A stretch of 64,000 nt of DNA from Bacillota bacterium. GTDB lineage: Bacteria > Bacillota > UBA4882 > UBA8346. The translations under genes were made by a program, and so were the position numbers. This document shows, in pieces, positions 8,913 to 17,371 of this stretch (position 1 is its first letter; each line of letters opens with the position of its first letter). The stretch covers positions 66,035 to 130,034 of the forward strand of contig JAEZFP010000059.1 in the NCBI GenBank assembly GCA_023417475.1. The letters run 5' to 3'. The notes under the pieces are model-generated. The model saw only the letters and a program-made list of their open reading frames with translations. It was not told where the DNA came from and did not search any database.

Positions 8913-9986
8913 TTGGGCCAGGAGGATCAAAGGTATATGGAGATGGCGAAAGTTCTTAAAATGCTTGCGCCGGGAACGACACTCTATGAAGGACTGGAAA
9001 ATATTCTACGGGCCCGTACGGGAGCGCTGATTGTGGTCTCCGACTCGGAAGCGGTTATGAAATTGGTGGACGGCGGGTTTCGGATCAATTCCGAACTTCA
9101 ACCTTCAACCCTGTATGAACTGGCGAAGATGGACGGGGCGATTGTGCTTTCGTCCGACGCTAGGAAGATACTGGTAGCCAACGCTCATTTGACGCCGGAC
9201 TATCTAATTCCGACCACCGAGACCGGAACCCGTCACCGGACCGGTGAACGGATGGCTATTCAAACCGGCGAGTTGGTAATTGCCATATCGCAACGGCGCA
9301 ATGTCATAACGTTGTACAAAGGCAGTCAACGGTATGTGATCCGGGATATCGGCACAATTCTCGCCAAGGCCAACCAAGCGCTGCAAACCTTGCAGAAGTA
9401 TAAAAGCGTTTTGGAACAATCCCTATCCAATCTTTCAGCTTTGGAGTTTGAGAACCTGGTGACTTTGTCGGATGTCTGTACGGTGGTTCAGCGAGCCGAG
9501 ATGGTGGGGCGGATTGCCGAGGAGATCCAACGTTACATTGTCGAGCTCGGGACCGAAGGCCGTTTAGTCAGTATGCAGTTGGATGAGTTGATGATTGACG
9601 TTCAGGACGAAGGGCATTTGGTTGTGCGCGATTATCTAAAAAACGAAACGATGGGGACGGAAAGTTTCTTTAAGGAACTCTCCTCGTGGGATGACGATGA
9701 TTTGCTGGAATTAAACTCTATCTCCCGAATCTTAGGCTATCCCAATGGAACCAGCCTTGACCTTTCTTTAACGACGCGCGGGTTTCGAATTTTGGGACGA
9801 ATACCCCGTCTGCCTTTCCCGGTCATTGAGAACCTGGTGAAGACTTTCGGAATCCTCCCCAAAATTTTGGAAGCTTCCACCGAGGAACTGGATGATGTGG
9901 AAGGAATCGGTGAAGTCCGGGCGCGAACCATTAAGGATGGATTGCGGCGGCTGCGCGAACAGATTTTGCTGGATCGCCATTATTGA
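8913..9986 (+). CDS. disA: DNA integrity scanning diadenylate cyclase DisA
   Basis: Makes cyclic di-AMP and scans DNA for branched structures, delaying sporulation when DNA is damaged. The catalytic DAC motifs DGA (74-76) and RHR (107-109) are intact, followed by the linker and a C-terminal HhH DNA-binding domain (LDDVEGIGEVRARTI). Length is 357 residues as usual. The start is TTG 8913 with AGGAGG upstream; an alternative ATG 8937 also has AGGAGG, 11 bases before. It forms an operon with radA and ends in a terminator. Confidence 0.95.
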   Translation: MGQEDQRYMEMAKVLKMLAPGTTLYEGLENILRARTGALIVVSDSEAVMKLVDGGFRINSELQPSTLYELAKMDGAIVLSSDARKILVANAHLTPDYLIPTTETGTRHRTGERMAIQTGELVIAISQRRNVITLYKGSQRYVIRDIGTILAKANQALQTLQKYKSVLEQSLSNLSALEFENLVTLSDVCTVVQRAEMVGRIAEEIQRYIVELGTEGRLVSMQLDELMIDVQDEGHLVVRDYLKNETMGTESFFKELSSWDDDDLLELNSISRILGYPNGTSLDLSLTTRGFRILGRIPRLPFPVIENLVKTFGILPKILEASTEELDDVEGIGEVRARTIKDGLRRLREQILLDRHY

Positions 9987-10007
9987 CTGAAACGACTGGA
10001 AATATTC

Positions 10008-10035
10008 AAACACCCAAGCTAAAGGGTGTTTTTTT
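10008..10035 (+). terminator. Intrinsic terminator of radA-disA
   Basis: AAACACCC and GGGTGTTT stem with a T-run. Confidence 0.85.
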
Positions 10036-10120
10036 ATTGGTTGAACTGGAATGCGCCGAACGGCGAATGGGTGAAAATGGATATTTGCAAAGCTAAAAAC
10101 TGAAAAACCTTAAAAAAGCA

Positions 10121-10149
10121 TTGACAATAAAAATAAAAACTGATAAAAT
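10121..10149 (+). promoter_or_regulatory. Sigma-A promoter 1 of carD
   Basis: TTGACA, 17-base spacer, TAAAAT, with an extended TG one base before the -10 element (TGATAAAAT). Confidence 0.8.
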
Positions 10150-10156
10150 AATTAAC

Positions 10157-10185
10157 TTGACTATAAAATGGAAATGTTGTATGAT
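10157..10185 (+). promoter_or_regulatory. Sigma-A promoter 2 of carD
   Basis: TTGACT, 17-base spacer, TATGAT. It lies 36 bases after promoter 1, giving tandem promoters for carD. Confidence 0.75.
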
Positions 10186-10211
10186 AAATAAGGAAAATGG
10201 GGAGGTTGAGA

Positions 10212-10688
10212 ATGTTTAATATCGGCGATAAAGTGGTCTACCCAATGCACGGAGCGGGAATTATTGAAGATATTGAAGAACGCGAAATCTCCGGAGAACG
10301 TTATCAATATTATATTATTAAGTTGCCGATGGGCGAGATGAAGGCGATGGTTCCACTCCATAAAGTCAATGAAGTTGGCTTACGTCAAATCATTGACGAA
10401 ACGGAAGTCGCGAAAGTATTCGAAGTTTTGCAGGACAAAACCACTACAATGCCGATCAACTGGAATCATCGTTACCGTGCGAATCTTGAGAAGATCAAGA
10501 GCGGCAGTATCTACGAAGTGGCGGAAGTTGTCCGGAACCTGGTGCTTCGCGACCGGGAAAAAGGGCTATCGACCGGGGAAAAGAAGATGTTGGAGAATGC
10601 CCGGCGGATTTTATTGAGCGAGTTGGTGCTCGCGAAAAATGTCACCGAAATCATGATGACTGAGATAATTGACAATTTTTTGGCATAA
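10212..10688 (+). CDS. carD: CarD family transcription regulator
   Basis: CarD/CdnL-type protein that binds the RNA polymerase beta subunit and tunes open-complex formation. The N-terminal RNAP-interaction domain starts MFNIGDKVVYPMHGAGII, typical of the family, followed by an all-helical DNA-contacting C-terminal domain; 158 residues is the usual length. ATG 10212 is chosen because GGGGAGG lies 6-7 bases upstream. Two strong tandem promoters precede it and a terminator follows, so it is a highly expressed single-gene unit. Confidence 0.92.
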   Translation: MFNIGDKVVYPMHGAGIIEDIEEREISGERYQYYIIKLPMGEMKAMVPLHKVNEVGLRQIIDETEVAKVFEVLQDKTTTMPINWNHRYRANLEKIKSGSIYEVAEVVRNLVLRDREKGLSTGEKKMLENARRILLSELVLAKNVTEIMMTEIIDNFLA

Positions 10689-10718
10689 TTTTTTAATTTA
10701 AAAAAATTTTACTAACAA

Positions 10719-10745
10719 ACGCAAGCATTGTTGCTTGTGTTTTTT
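10719..10745 (+). terminator. Intrinsic terminator of carD
   Basis: ACGCAAGCA and TGCTTGTGT stem with one G-T pair, then a T-rich run. Confidence 0.75.
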
Positions 10746-10831
10746 ATTTTTGCGGATAAAGATCCAAATCCTGGTCAATACTAAGTCTAGATAAGAATAT
10801 GCGAGCAAGCAAAGAAAAGGTGGTGAAATTG

Positions 10832-11875
10832 ATGGTGCGTTTGGCCTGGATTATTGGTGGCGGTCTATCCGGATGGTTGGTCGCCGGTGTAAGCAATCCT
10901 GGCGCGCTCTGGTCACAACAGGTTGGAATCTCCGTCATGGGGATGGTGGTTGGTTATTTGGCAGGACTGCGTTGGAACCAGGTGATGGAGTTTTTGTTTC
11001 GGAAAAAGAGCGGGTTTGATCTTGTTATTAAAAGTATCAGTTTGCTTTGTGGATTGGGGGTTGCGGCGCTCCTGACCACGGTCTTGAGACCGGTCATTGA
11101 TTTGTTTCCGTTGAACGGGCGTTTATTGGTGACTTTTTGGATGATCTGTATCACCGTAGGAATTATTATGACCATCACGGCGTTAAAGTCCAAAGATCTG
11201 GTGGCATTATTATTCAATCCGGCGGCTCCGGCCGCCCCCAAATCAAATAACGCCAAAAATCAGTTTAAAGTGCTTGATACCAGCGCAATCATTGACGGAC
11301 GGATTGCCGATTTGTGTAAAACCGGTTTTTTGGAAGGGGTGCTGATCATCCCGACCTTTGTGCTGTCGGAACTGCAGAAGATCGCTGATTCGGCGGATCC
11401 GTTGCGGCGCAACCGGGGACGGCGCGGACTTGATATTCTAAATAAGATCCAAAAGGAAAATTTAGTGGCAGTGCGGATCTTTGACCGGGATTACGACAAC
11501 TTGGCAGAGGTTGACACCAAATTGTTGCGATTGTCCAAAGAGCTGGAGGCCAAGGTGGTCACCAACGATTACAATCTTAATAAAGTGGCTGAGTTGTATG
11601 GTGTGCATGTTTTAAATATCAATGACCTTTCGAACGCCATCAAACCGGTGGTTATTCCCGGGGAAGAGATGGTAGTGCATGTCCTGCGGGACGGCAAAGA
11701 GCATGGACAGGGTATCGGATATCTTGAAGACGGCACCATGATTGTGGTTGAAGGGGGCAAAAGTTATATCGGATTAGATATTGAAATTCTCGTTACCAGC
11801 ATTTTGCAGACCTCGGCGGGGCGGATGATCTTCGCCAAGCCCAAAGAGTATATGGTATCACGTGTGACTTCGTAG
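10832..11875 (+). CDS. PIN-TRAM domain membrane protein (YacL-like)
   Basis: A predicted membrane-bound PIN-fold nuclease. About four hydrophobic helices occupy the first 130 residues, then a PIN domain (LDTSAIIDGRIADL with its acidic residues; VVTNDYNLNKVAEL near its end), then a TRAM domain (GYLEDGTMIVVEGG). This is the YacL architecture found just before ispD in many Firmicutes. ATG 10832 is preferred over ATG 10799 because AAAGGTGG stands 8-9 bases upstream. RNA cleavage is inferred from the PIN fold; a biological target is not known. Confidence 0.87.
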   Translation: MVRLAWIIGGGLSGWLVAGVSNPGALWSQQVGISVMGMVVGYLAGLRWNQVMEFLFRKKSGFDLVIKSISLLCGLGVAALLTTVLRPVIDLFPLNGRLLVTFWMICITVGIIMTITALKSKDLVALLFNPAAPAAPKSNNAKNQFKVLDTSAIIDGRIADLCKTGFLEGVLIIPTFVLSELQKIADSADPLRRNRGRRGLDILNKIQKENLVAVRIFDRDYDNLAEVDTKLLRLSKELEAKVVTNDYNLNKVAELYGVHVLNINDLSNAIKPVVIPGEEMVVHVLRDGKEHGQGIGYLEDGTMIVVEGGKSYIGLDIEILVTSILQTSAGRMIFAKPKEYMVSRVTS

Positions 11876-11903
11876 TGCTCCCAAGTGGAGCGCTTTTTTT
11901 TTT
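11874..11903 (+). terminator. Intrinsic terminator after the PIN-TRAM gene
   Basis: GTGCTCC and GGAGCGC stem (one G-T pair) overlapping the stop codon, followed by eleven T residues. Confidence 0.85.
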
Positions 11904-11999
11904 ATGAAATCCGCGGCAATGAGCGTGACGTGAACATTTTTCATGAAATTGGCAGGATATTTCGTTTTGAACTGGAAATCAATTGAGGGTGATATGTAA

Positions 12000-12740
12000 A
12001 TGAAACTACCTGTCGTGGCTGCAGTGGTGCCCGCTGCCGGAATGGGCCGGCGGATGGGTTCCGCTTTGAATAAGATTCGCTTATCATTACTGGGGGAACC
12101 GGTCATCACCCATACGCTCCGGGTGTTGACATCCCTCCCGGAGTTGGGACCGATCGTTTTGGCCATCAATCCGTCGGAGCGAGAGTATTTTTGCGAATAT
12201 CTTAAGGAACAATGGCCGCATGAGAAACGGATCGATTTGATCGCCGGCGGCAAGGAAAGACAAGACTCCGTTTACCAAGGTTTACGTTATTTAAAAAATT
12301 GTCCGGGTTGGCCGGACGCCGGAGCGCGTTTGGTGGTGATCCACGATGCCGCGCGGGCGTTGTTGACTCAAGAACTTTTACTTAAAGCCATTGCCACCGG
12401 TTGGGAATATGGCGCGGTTGGCGTGGCAGTCCCGGTCAAAGACACAATCAAACAGGTCGATCCGTCCGGTTTTGTCGTTGCGACCCCGGAGCGTTCGACC
12501 TTATGGGCGATTCAAACCCCGCAAGTTTTTGATTATGAATTGATTCTTAAATGTTATGAACGGTTAATGCCCACGGGAAGATTTTTCTCGGATGACTGCG
12601 GGATGGCCGAGGCTTGTGGGGAAAGTGTGAAGCTGGTGCCCGGTTCCTATGAAAATTTTAAAATCACCACTCCCGAAGATATGATTTTGGCAGAGGAGAT
12701 AATAAGGAGGCGGACAGATGCGAATCGGTCAGGGTTTTGA
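12000..12740 (+). CDS. ispD: 2-C-methyl-D-erythritol 4-phosphate cytidylyltransferase
   Basis: Third step of the MEP isoprenoid pathway, transferring CMP to methylerythritol phosphate. The nucleotide-binding start VVPAAGMGRRMG, the GGKERQDSVYQGL block and the HDAARALL block are diagnostic. Length is 246 residues, about 15 more than usual, because the frame reads 23 bases into ispF. GAGGGTGA precedes the ATG. Translational coupling to ispF is likely. Confidence 0.94.
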   Translation: MKLPVVAAVVPAAGMGRRMGSALNKIRLSLLGEPVITHTLRVLTSLPELGPIVLAINPSEREYFCEYLKEQWPHEKRIDLIAGGKERQDSVYQGLRYLKNCPGWPDAGARLVVIHDAARALLTQELLLKAIATGWEYGAVGVAVPVKDTIKQVDPSGFVVATPERSTLWAIQTPQVFDYELILKCYERLMPTGRFFSDDCGMAEACGESVKLVPGSYENFKITTPEDMILAEEIIRRRTDANRSGF

Positions 12741-13194
12741 CGTTCATCAACTGGAGGCCGGCCGGCGGATGATCTTAGGCGGCGTCGCTGTTCCCTATGA
12801 ATTGGGGTTGTTGGGACATTCCGATGCCGATGTGTTAATTCATGCGATCATCGATGCGTTGCTCGGCGCGATTGGCGCCGGGGATATCGGGGGACATTTC
12901 CCCGACAATGACCCCACCTATGCCGGGGCTGACAGCGCAAAGTTGCTGGAGCATGTGATGAAATTAGTTTGTGACGCCGGATATGGATTGGTCAACATTG
13001 ATGCCACGATCATCGCCCAACGCCCGAAATTGGCGGGGTTCATCCCGCAGATGCGGGAACGGTTGGCTGAAGTTTGCGGGGTGACTGCGGCTGAGGTGAA
13101 TGTCAAAGCGACCACAACCGAAAAATTGGGGTTTACCGGACGCGGCGAGGGAATCGCCGCTCTGGCGGTAGCATTGGTGGAAAAGAGGCCGTAA
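12718..13194 (+). CDS. ispF: 2-C-methyl-D-erythritol 2,4-cyclodiphosphate synthase
   Basis: Forms the cyclodiphosphate intermediate of the MEP pathway. It carries the zinc-binding DVH motif (GFDVHQLE), GHSDADVLIHAIIDALLGA, the GGHFPDNDP loop and the C-terminal KATTTEKLGFTGRGEGIAA signature. Length is 158 residues as expected. AAGGAGG precedes ATG 12718, inside the end of ispD. The following waaA gene starts only 6 bases after the stop, so isoprenoid and Kdo-transferase genes share an operon. Confidence 0.96.
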   Translation: MRIGQGFDVHQLEAGRRMILGGVAVPYELGLLGHSDADVLIHAIIDALLGAIGAGDIGGHFPDNDPTYAGADSAKLLEHVMKLVCDAGYGLVNIDATIIAQRPKLAGFIPQMRERLAEVCGVTAAEVNVKATTTEKLGFTGRGEGIAALAVALVEKRP

Positions 13195-13200
13195 TCCAAA

Positions 13201-14496
13201 GTGCGTCTGATCGTATATAAACTGCTCTTATCGCTGATTTTTCCGTTTTATCTGCCGTTGCTGTGGCTTAATAACCGGCTCAAAGGTCGTTCGGCCAATT
13301 GGTGGCTGGGGGATTGGCAGAGTAAATTCGAACCGGGTACAACCTGGCTTTGGGTTTATACTCCTTCGGCCGGGGAAGTGCTCATCGCCCAGACTTTTTT
13401 GAAGGAGTTGAGCGCGGCGTATCCCGAGCAACAGTATTTGATCATCGCCGGCACCCACTCGGGATTCCAAATGGCGTCACGCGTCTTTGGCGACCGGGCG
13501 GCAGTAGTCTATCTGCCGTTGGATTTTGGGATGATGATCCGACGCCTGCTAGCAAATTACCCGCCAGCGGGCCAATTGATCATCGAATCGGAGTTCCGGC
13601 CCAATCTGATCGGGGCGTTGGGGAAACTTGGCGTCGGTCAGGCGTTGGTTAATGGAAAAATTACGGAGCGAACTGCGGCGCGTTACCGGAAGATCGGTTT
13701 TTTTCTTCGGGAGGTCCTCGCGTATCTACAACTGTTTTGCATGCAAACGCCGGCCGACGCCGCGGCGATCATTGGTTTGGGCGCGGCTCCCGACCGGGTC
13801 GACGTGGTTGGCAATGCCAAGTTTGATCAGGAGTTTAAACCGTTAGCCGGGGCTGAGAAGGAACGCTTGTCCGAACTGCTGGGGCTGACACCCCAAACCA
13901 GATTGCTGGTTGCGGGGAGCACTCATGCCGGCGAAGAAGCGATTGTCATTGAGAGTTTTCAGGCGATTGCGACGGTTTATCCCGAAACGGTTTTGTTGAT
14001 CGCTCCGCGGAACTTGGAGCGGGTAGCCGAAGTTGGTAGCCTGTTGGAGCAGGCGGGAGTGGCTTATCAACGCCGTTCGCAGTTGCCGTTGGATATTGTC
14101 CGGGCGCGGGTGGTCCTGTTGGACACGATGGGCGAGTTGACTGCCTTTTACGGACTGGCCGATCTGGCGTTTGTCGGAGGGTCGTTGGTCGCTGTTGGCG
14201 GTCATAATATTATTGAGCCGGCGGCAATGGGCTGTCCGGTGCTTTTTGGGGACCAGTTGCAGAATTTTACCGCCGCCCGGGATTTACTGGTTGAAAACGG
14301 CGTTGGTTTTACGGTGCGAGACGGCTCCGAGTTAACCGCCTGTTGCTTGGAGTTGCTGGGCGATCCGGAACGCCGTAGCCAAGTGGGGGAAGCCGCGCAA
14401 CGTTTAATCGCGACGAACCGGGGCGCGGCAGTCAAAACCATTAAACGATTGAAAGCGACCGGGATCGTTGTAGGAGGCGGTCATGACAACAGCTAA
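13201..14496 (+). CDS. waaA: 3-deoxy-D-manno-octulosonic acid (Kdo) transferase
   Basis: Membrane-associated glycosyltransferase that adds Kdo to lipid A precursors, a hallmark of an outer membrane. The N-terminal membrane anchor with LWVYTPSAGEVLIAQTF, the ESEFRPNLIGALG block, GNAKFD and the sugar-nucleotide-binding VGGSLVAVGGHNIIEPAA block match WaaA/KdtA. Length is 431 residues. The start is GTG 13201 with a modest AAGAGG site. Presence in a spore former points to a diderm Firmicute. It overlaps the next gene by 14 bases. Confidence 0.9.
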   Translation: MRLIVYKLLLSLIFPFYLPLLWLNNRLKGRSANWWLGDWQSKFEPGTTWLWVYTPSAGEVLIAQTFLKELSAAYPEQQYLIIAGTHSGFQMASRVFGDRAAVVYLPLDFGMMIRRLLANYPPAGQLIIESEFRPNLIGALGKLGVGQALVNGKITERTAARYRKIGFFLREVLAYLQLFCMQTPADAAAIIGLGAAPDRVDVVGNAKFDQEFKPLAGAEKERLSELLGLTPQTRLLVAGSTHAGEEAIVIESFQAIATVYPETVLLIAPRNLERVAEVGSLLEQAGVAYQRRSQLPLDIVRARVVLLDTMGELTAFYGLADLAFVGGSLVAVGGHNIIEPAAMGCPVLFGDQLQNFTAARDLLVENGVGFTVRDGSELTACCLELLGDPERRSQVGEAAQRLIATNRGAAVKTIKRLKATGIVVGGGHDNS

Positions 14497-15700
14497 ACGG
14501 GTACGATTTATCTTTTATAATAGCCATCAAGGTAAACTGTTTTCCTTTTTGCAGGGGTGGTTTCCCGATGAAATCGCGGTTAGTTTAACCAAGGTCAAAT
14601 CCTGTTTGGACTTGCCAATCGGCCGAGTAACCAAGGTGTGGCTCTCCCCGCGAAGATACCCTTTGCCGGAAACGGCGGGAGCTATCATTGGCTTTACCCT
14701 TCGCAAAACAGTGGCCGATTTTCAGTGGCTTCAGCCGTTCCGAGGGTTGGTGCGCAGTTGGTTGTTGAGTCGGGCGCGGCTGTTTTATCATCTGTTCGCA
14801 GCGGATTTTGCAACCTCCCGCCCCGACTTGGTCGTCCTGTGGAGCGGGTTGGCCTTGCCGTTGGCCGCCGCGGCCGCCGCGGCCCGGAACGCCGGAATCC
14901 CGCTGTTGTTTTGCGAAAACGGTTATTTACCGCGAACCATTGTGATGGATCCGGCGGGAACCAATGCCCGGAACTCATTGAGCGGGTTGAAACGGGATTT
15001 TTACGATAGAGTGGCGATTCATCCGGAGCGGTTGGCGGTCTTGTTCAACAATCAATTGGTACAGCGCCCGCTGAAAAAAGGGCCGGATAAACTCCAAAAA
15101 AGTCTGGAAGAGAAGGAGCAACAGCTGCAGTTGCCGGAAGCGTTCGTCTTTTTGCCGTTGCAAGTCTTTGACGATAGTCAGGTGTTGCTGTATTCACCCC
15201 GGTTTAACGATATGCCGTCATTGATTGATTATTGCGCGGCGCAACTTGAGGATTACAATCTAACCCACGGGACGGATTTAGAATTGGTGGTGAAAGAGCA
15301 TCCCTCCGATTTTGGCCGGATCCGTTATGACCGGGTGAAAGCGGCCCATCCCGGGGTGACTTTTGTCCAGACTGTCGGCACCCCGGAGCTGTTGGCGAAA
15401 TGCCAAGCGGTGATTACCATCAATTCAACCGTGGGCATCGAGGGATTGTTCAACTTCAAACCGGTGATTACCATGGGAGAAGCTTTTTACAATGTCACTG
15501 GTCTGGTTTGGCATGTGGGACCGGAGACGGAGTTGGTCAAGGTCTTGGCGGCGGCGCTCAACAGTCCGGTGGACCGGGATTTAATTGAGAAGTTCCTCTA
15601 TTATCTGCGGTATGAGTATCTGGTTGGTATCGACCGGCGCAACTTGGCGGAAGCCGACCCCCGGCCGGTTGTGGAACGGATCCTGAGTCAATTGCACTGA
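14483..15700 (+). CDS. KpsS/LipB-like capsule polysaccharide protein (putative Kdo glycosyltransferase)
   Basis: A 405-residue cytoplasmic protein resembling the KpsS/LipB 'capsule polysaccharide export' family, members of which are beta-Kdo transferases. Visible blocks are FCENGYLPRTIVMDPAGTNA, VFLPLQVFDDSQV, LVVKEHPSDFG and the VITINSTVGIEGL segment near the C-terminus. It overlaps waaA by 14 bases, which strengthens a link to Kdo chemistry, and a strong terminator follows. What polysaccharide it acts on cannot be told. Confidence 0.72.
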   Translation: MTTAKRVRFIFYNSHQGKLFSFLQGWFPDEIAVSLTKVKSCLDLPIGRVTKVWLSPRRYPLPETAGAIIGFTLRKTVADFQWLQPFRGLVRSWLLSRARLFYHLFAADFATSRPDLVVLWSGLALPLAAAAAAARNAGIPLLFCENGYLPRTIVMDPAGTNARNSLSGLKRDFYDRVAIHPERLAVLFNNQLVQRPLKKGPDKLQKSLEEKEQQLQLPEAFVFLPLQVFDDSQVLLYSPRFNDMPSLIDYCAAQLEDYNLTHGTDLELVVKEHPSDFGRIRYDRVKAAHPGVTFVQTVGTPELLAKCQAVITINSTVGIEGLFNFKPVITMGEAFYNVTGLVWHVGPETELVKVLAAALNSPVDRDLIEKFLYYLRYEYLVGIDRRNLAEADPRPVVERILSQLH

Positions 15701-15713
15701 AACGTTTCGGAGT

Positions 15714-15754
15714 TGTTGCCGGTGAACAAAGCGAGTTCATTGGCAACATTTTTT
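15714..15754 (+). terminator. Intrinsic terminator of the ispD-ispF-waaA operon
   Basis: TGTTGCCGGTGAAC pairs with GTTCATTGGCAACA (two G-T pairs) around a 7-base loop, followed by TTTTTTA. Confidence 0.85.
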
Positions 15755-15792
15755 ATGCAGGGGTTTTTGTTGCCGGAAAAGCGACCGATTAT

Positions 15793-16782
15793 TTATAACC
15801 GCGATTGGATTAGCCCGATCAATTCGGCCACCGCTTCGGAACTGGGCGGGGGTGAATTCCGTCGCCTTGGGTATTTAACGGCGTTGCGGAACAGCAACGC
15901 TTGACGGATCCAAGCGGCGTGATTGCCCAAACTGTCGGAGAAACGTTCCCAATAGGCGTCAAACAGGTTGGGTACGGTCCGATGGTAGTTATTTTTCAGG
16001 AGTGATTTGGCAACACGGATGACGAGAAACCGAAAGGCTTTCCGATATCGCCGGGGATCGACGGTTCCGGCCGTGTCCAACGTCGGTTGTCGTTTTGGAT
16101 TCCACCGTTCGGCGCTGAGCACCGTGGTGATCAGACCGGTAGTCCAAAGACGGTTGGCGGCGCCGGAGGGAGCTTGATCGTAGTGAAATAACGGATGCTC
16201 AATTCGGAAAACCGGATGCCGGTAGGCGATCCGCAGCCAGAGGTCGCGGTCCTCTCCGCAACGCAACCGGGGATCAAAACCACCGCTGGCTCGGAAAACC
16301 GCTTGGGGTATCAAAACGGCTGAAGGAATAAAACGGCAGAACACCAGAAGATCATACCAGGAAAGCTCTTTAACAGGCAAAGGCTGATCCGGCGGGTAAA
16401 ACTGTGACAAGTCGGTATGGTCCCGGGTATGGGCGCAGCCAATAATCCCGGCGGTTGGACGATCGTCCCAAGCCTTGACTTGCAGATCGAGTTTCTGGGG
16501 ATGCCAACGATCATCGGCATCCAAAAACGCCAACAAGTCGCCTTGGGCCGCAGCCGCGCCCCGGTTGCGCGCCAGGGAGACGCCTTGATTCGACTGTATA
16601 AGCAAGCGGACATCAGGCATGGTTTTGAGAATGGCCGGTGAAGCGTCGCTGGATCCGTCATCGACCACAATCAGTTCATAGTTGCGATAAGTTTGGGAGC
16701 GGACGCCCGCAATCGTGTTTTCAATGGTTTTGGCTCCGTTATAGCAGGGAATTATCACGCTTACCCGGGGTTGCCGCGTCAT
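15793..16782 (-). CDS. Family 2 glycosyltransferase
   Basis: GT-A fold glycosyltransferase, probably adding a sugar to a surface glycan. It starts RVSVIIPCYNGAKTI, with VVDDGSSD and the metal-binding FLDADDRWHP (DxD) motif; a later GEDRDLWLRIAYRHP block matches the GT2 acceptor-side ED motif. About 329 residues. ATG 16782 is chosen since GTAGGA lies 9 bases before it; ATG 16809 and 16824 are possible. A terminator lies between it and the upstream rfaE2 gene, so it may need its own promoter. Confidence 0.85.
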   Translation of the reverse strand: MTRQPRVSVIIPCYNGAKTIENTIAGVRSQTYRNYELIVVDDGSSDASPAILKTMPDVRLLIQSNQGVSLARNRGAAAAQGDLLAFLDADDRWHPQKLDLQVKAWDDRPTAGIIGCAHTRDHTDLSQFYPPDQPLPVKELSWYDLLVFCRFIPSAVLIPQAVFRASGGFDPRLRCGEDRDLWLRIAYRHPVFRIEHPLFHYDQAPSGAANRLWTTGLITTVLSAERWNPKRQPTLDTAGTVDPRRYRKAFRFLVIRVAKSLLKNNYHRTVPNLFDAYWERFSDSLGNHAAWIRQALLFRNAVKYPRRRNSPPPSSEAVAELIGLIQSRL

Positions 16783-16807
16783 CTGATTCATTCCTACATG
16801 ATATGAC

Positions 16808-16845
16808 ATAAAAAATGGAGACAATCATTAAGATTCTCTCCATTT
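16808..16845 (-). terminator. Intrinsic terminator after rfaE2
   Basis: AAATGGAGA and TCTCCATTT form a 9-bp stem with a minus-strand T-run, between rfaE2 and the GT2 gene. Confidence 0.75.
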
Positions 16846-16888
16846 GCGGCGTTTCGTAAGTTTGTAAATTTCACCAATAACGATCGAG

Positions 16889-17371
16889 TCAGGACCAATT
16901 GGCAGTTTGAATTTTGCGCACCAGCTCGGTGGTTGACACTCCCGCCACCAATGGGATAAAAACAACCTGGGTATCGAGCCGGGCGAGGGTCTCTTTTTCA
17001 GGCAAATTATCCAGCGTATAGTCGCCGCCCTTTACGTAGACGTGGGGCCGGACGGTCTCCAGCAGCAGGCGGGCGTCATTCTGATCGAAAATGGTGACAA
17101 AATCGACCGGTTTCAAAGCGGCGATCAATAAAGCGCGTTGCTCCTGATTGATCAGCGGCCGGGTCGGTCCTTTGAGGGAACTTACCGAACGGTCGCTGTT
17201 TATGCCAACCACTAAAATATCTCCGAGTCGCTTGGCGGCGATAAAGGTTTGAAGGTGTCCGGCATGGAGCAGGTCAAAACAACCGTTGGTCAAAACGATG
17301 GTCCGGCCGTTCGCCCGCCAGGCCGCGGCGTGAGTAGCGAGATCGGTCATGGCAAGGATGGCGGAGTTCAT
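16889..17371 (-). CDS. rfaE2: D-glycero-beta-D-manno-heptose 1-phosphate adenylyltransferase
   Basis: Makes ADP-heptose for lipopolysaccharide core synthesis; equals the C-terminal half of HldE as a stand-alone protein. The cytidylyltransferase-fold motif GCFDLLHAGHLQ (HxGH) lies near residue 30; INSDRSVSSLKGPTRPL and VKGGDYTLDNLPE are typical blocks. Length is 160 residues as usual. Its ATG overlaps the stop of the upstream GT9 gene by 4 bases, so the two are coupled. Neither the kinase half nor isomerase gmhA is in the window. Confidence 0.9.
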   Translation of the reverse strand: MNSAILAMTDLATHAAAWRANGRTIVLTNGCFDLLHAGHLQTFIAAKRLGDILVVGINSDRSVSSLKGPTRPLINQEQRALLIAALKPVDFVTIFDQNDARLLLETVRPHVYVKGGDYTLDNLPEKETLARLDTQVVFIPLVAGVSTTELVRKIQTANWS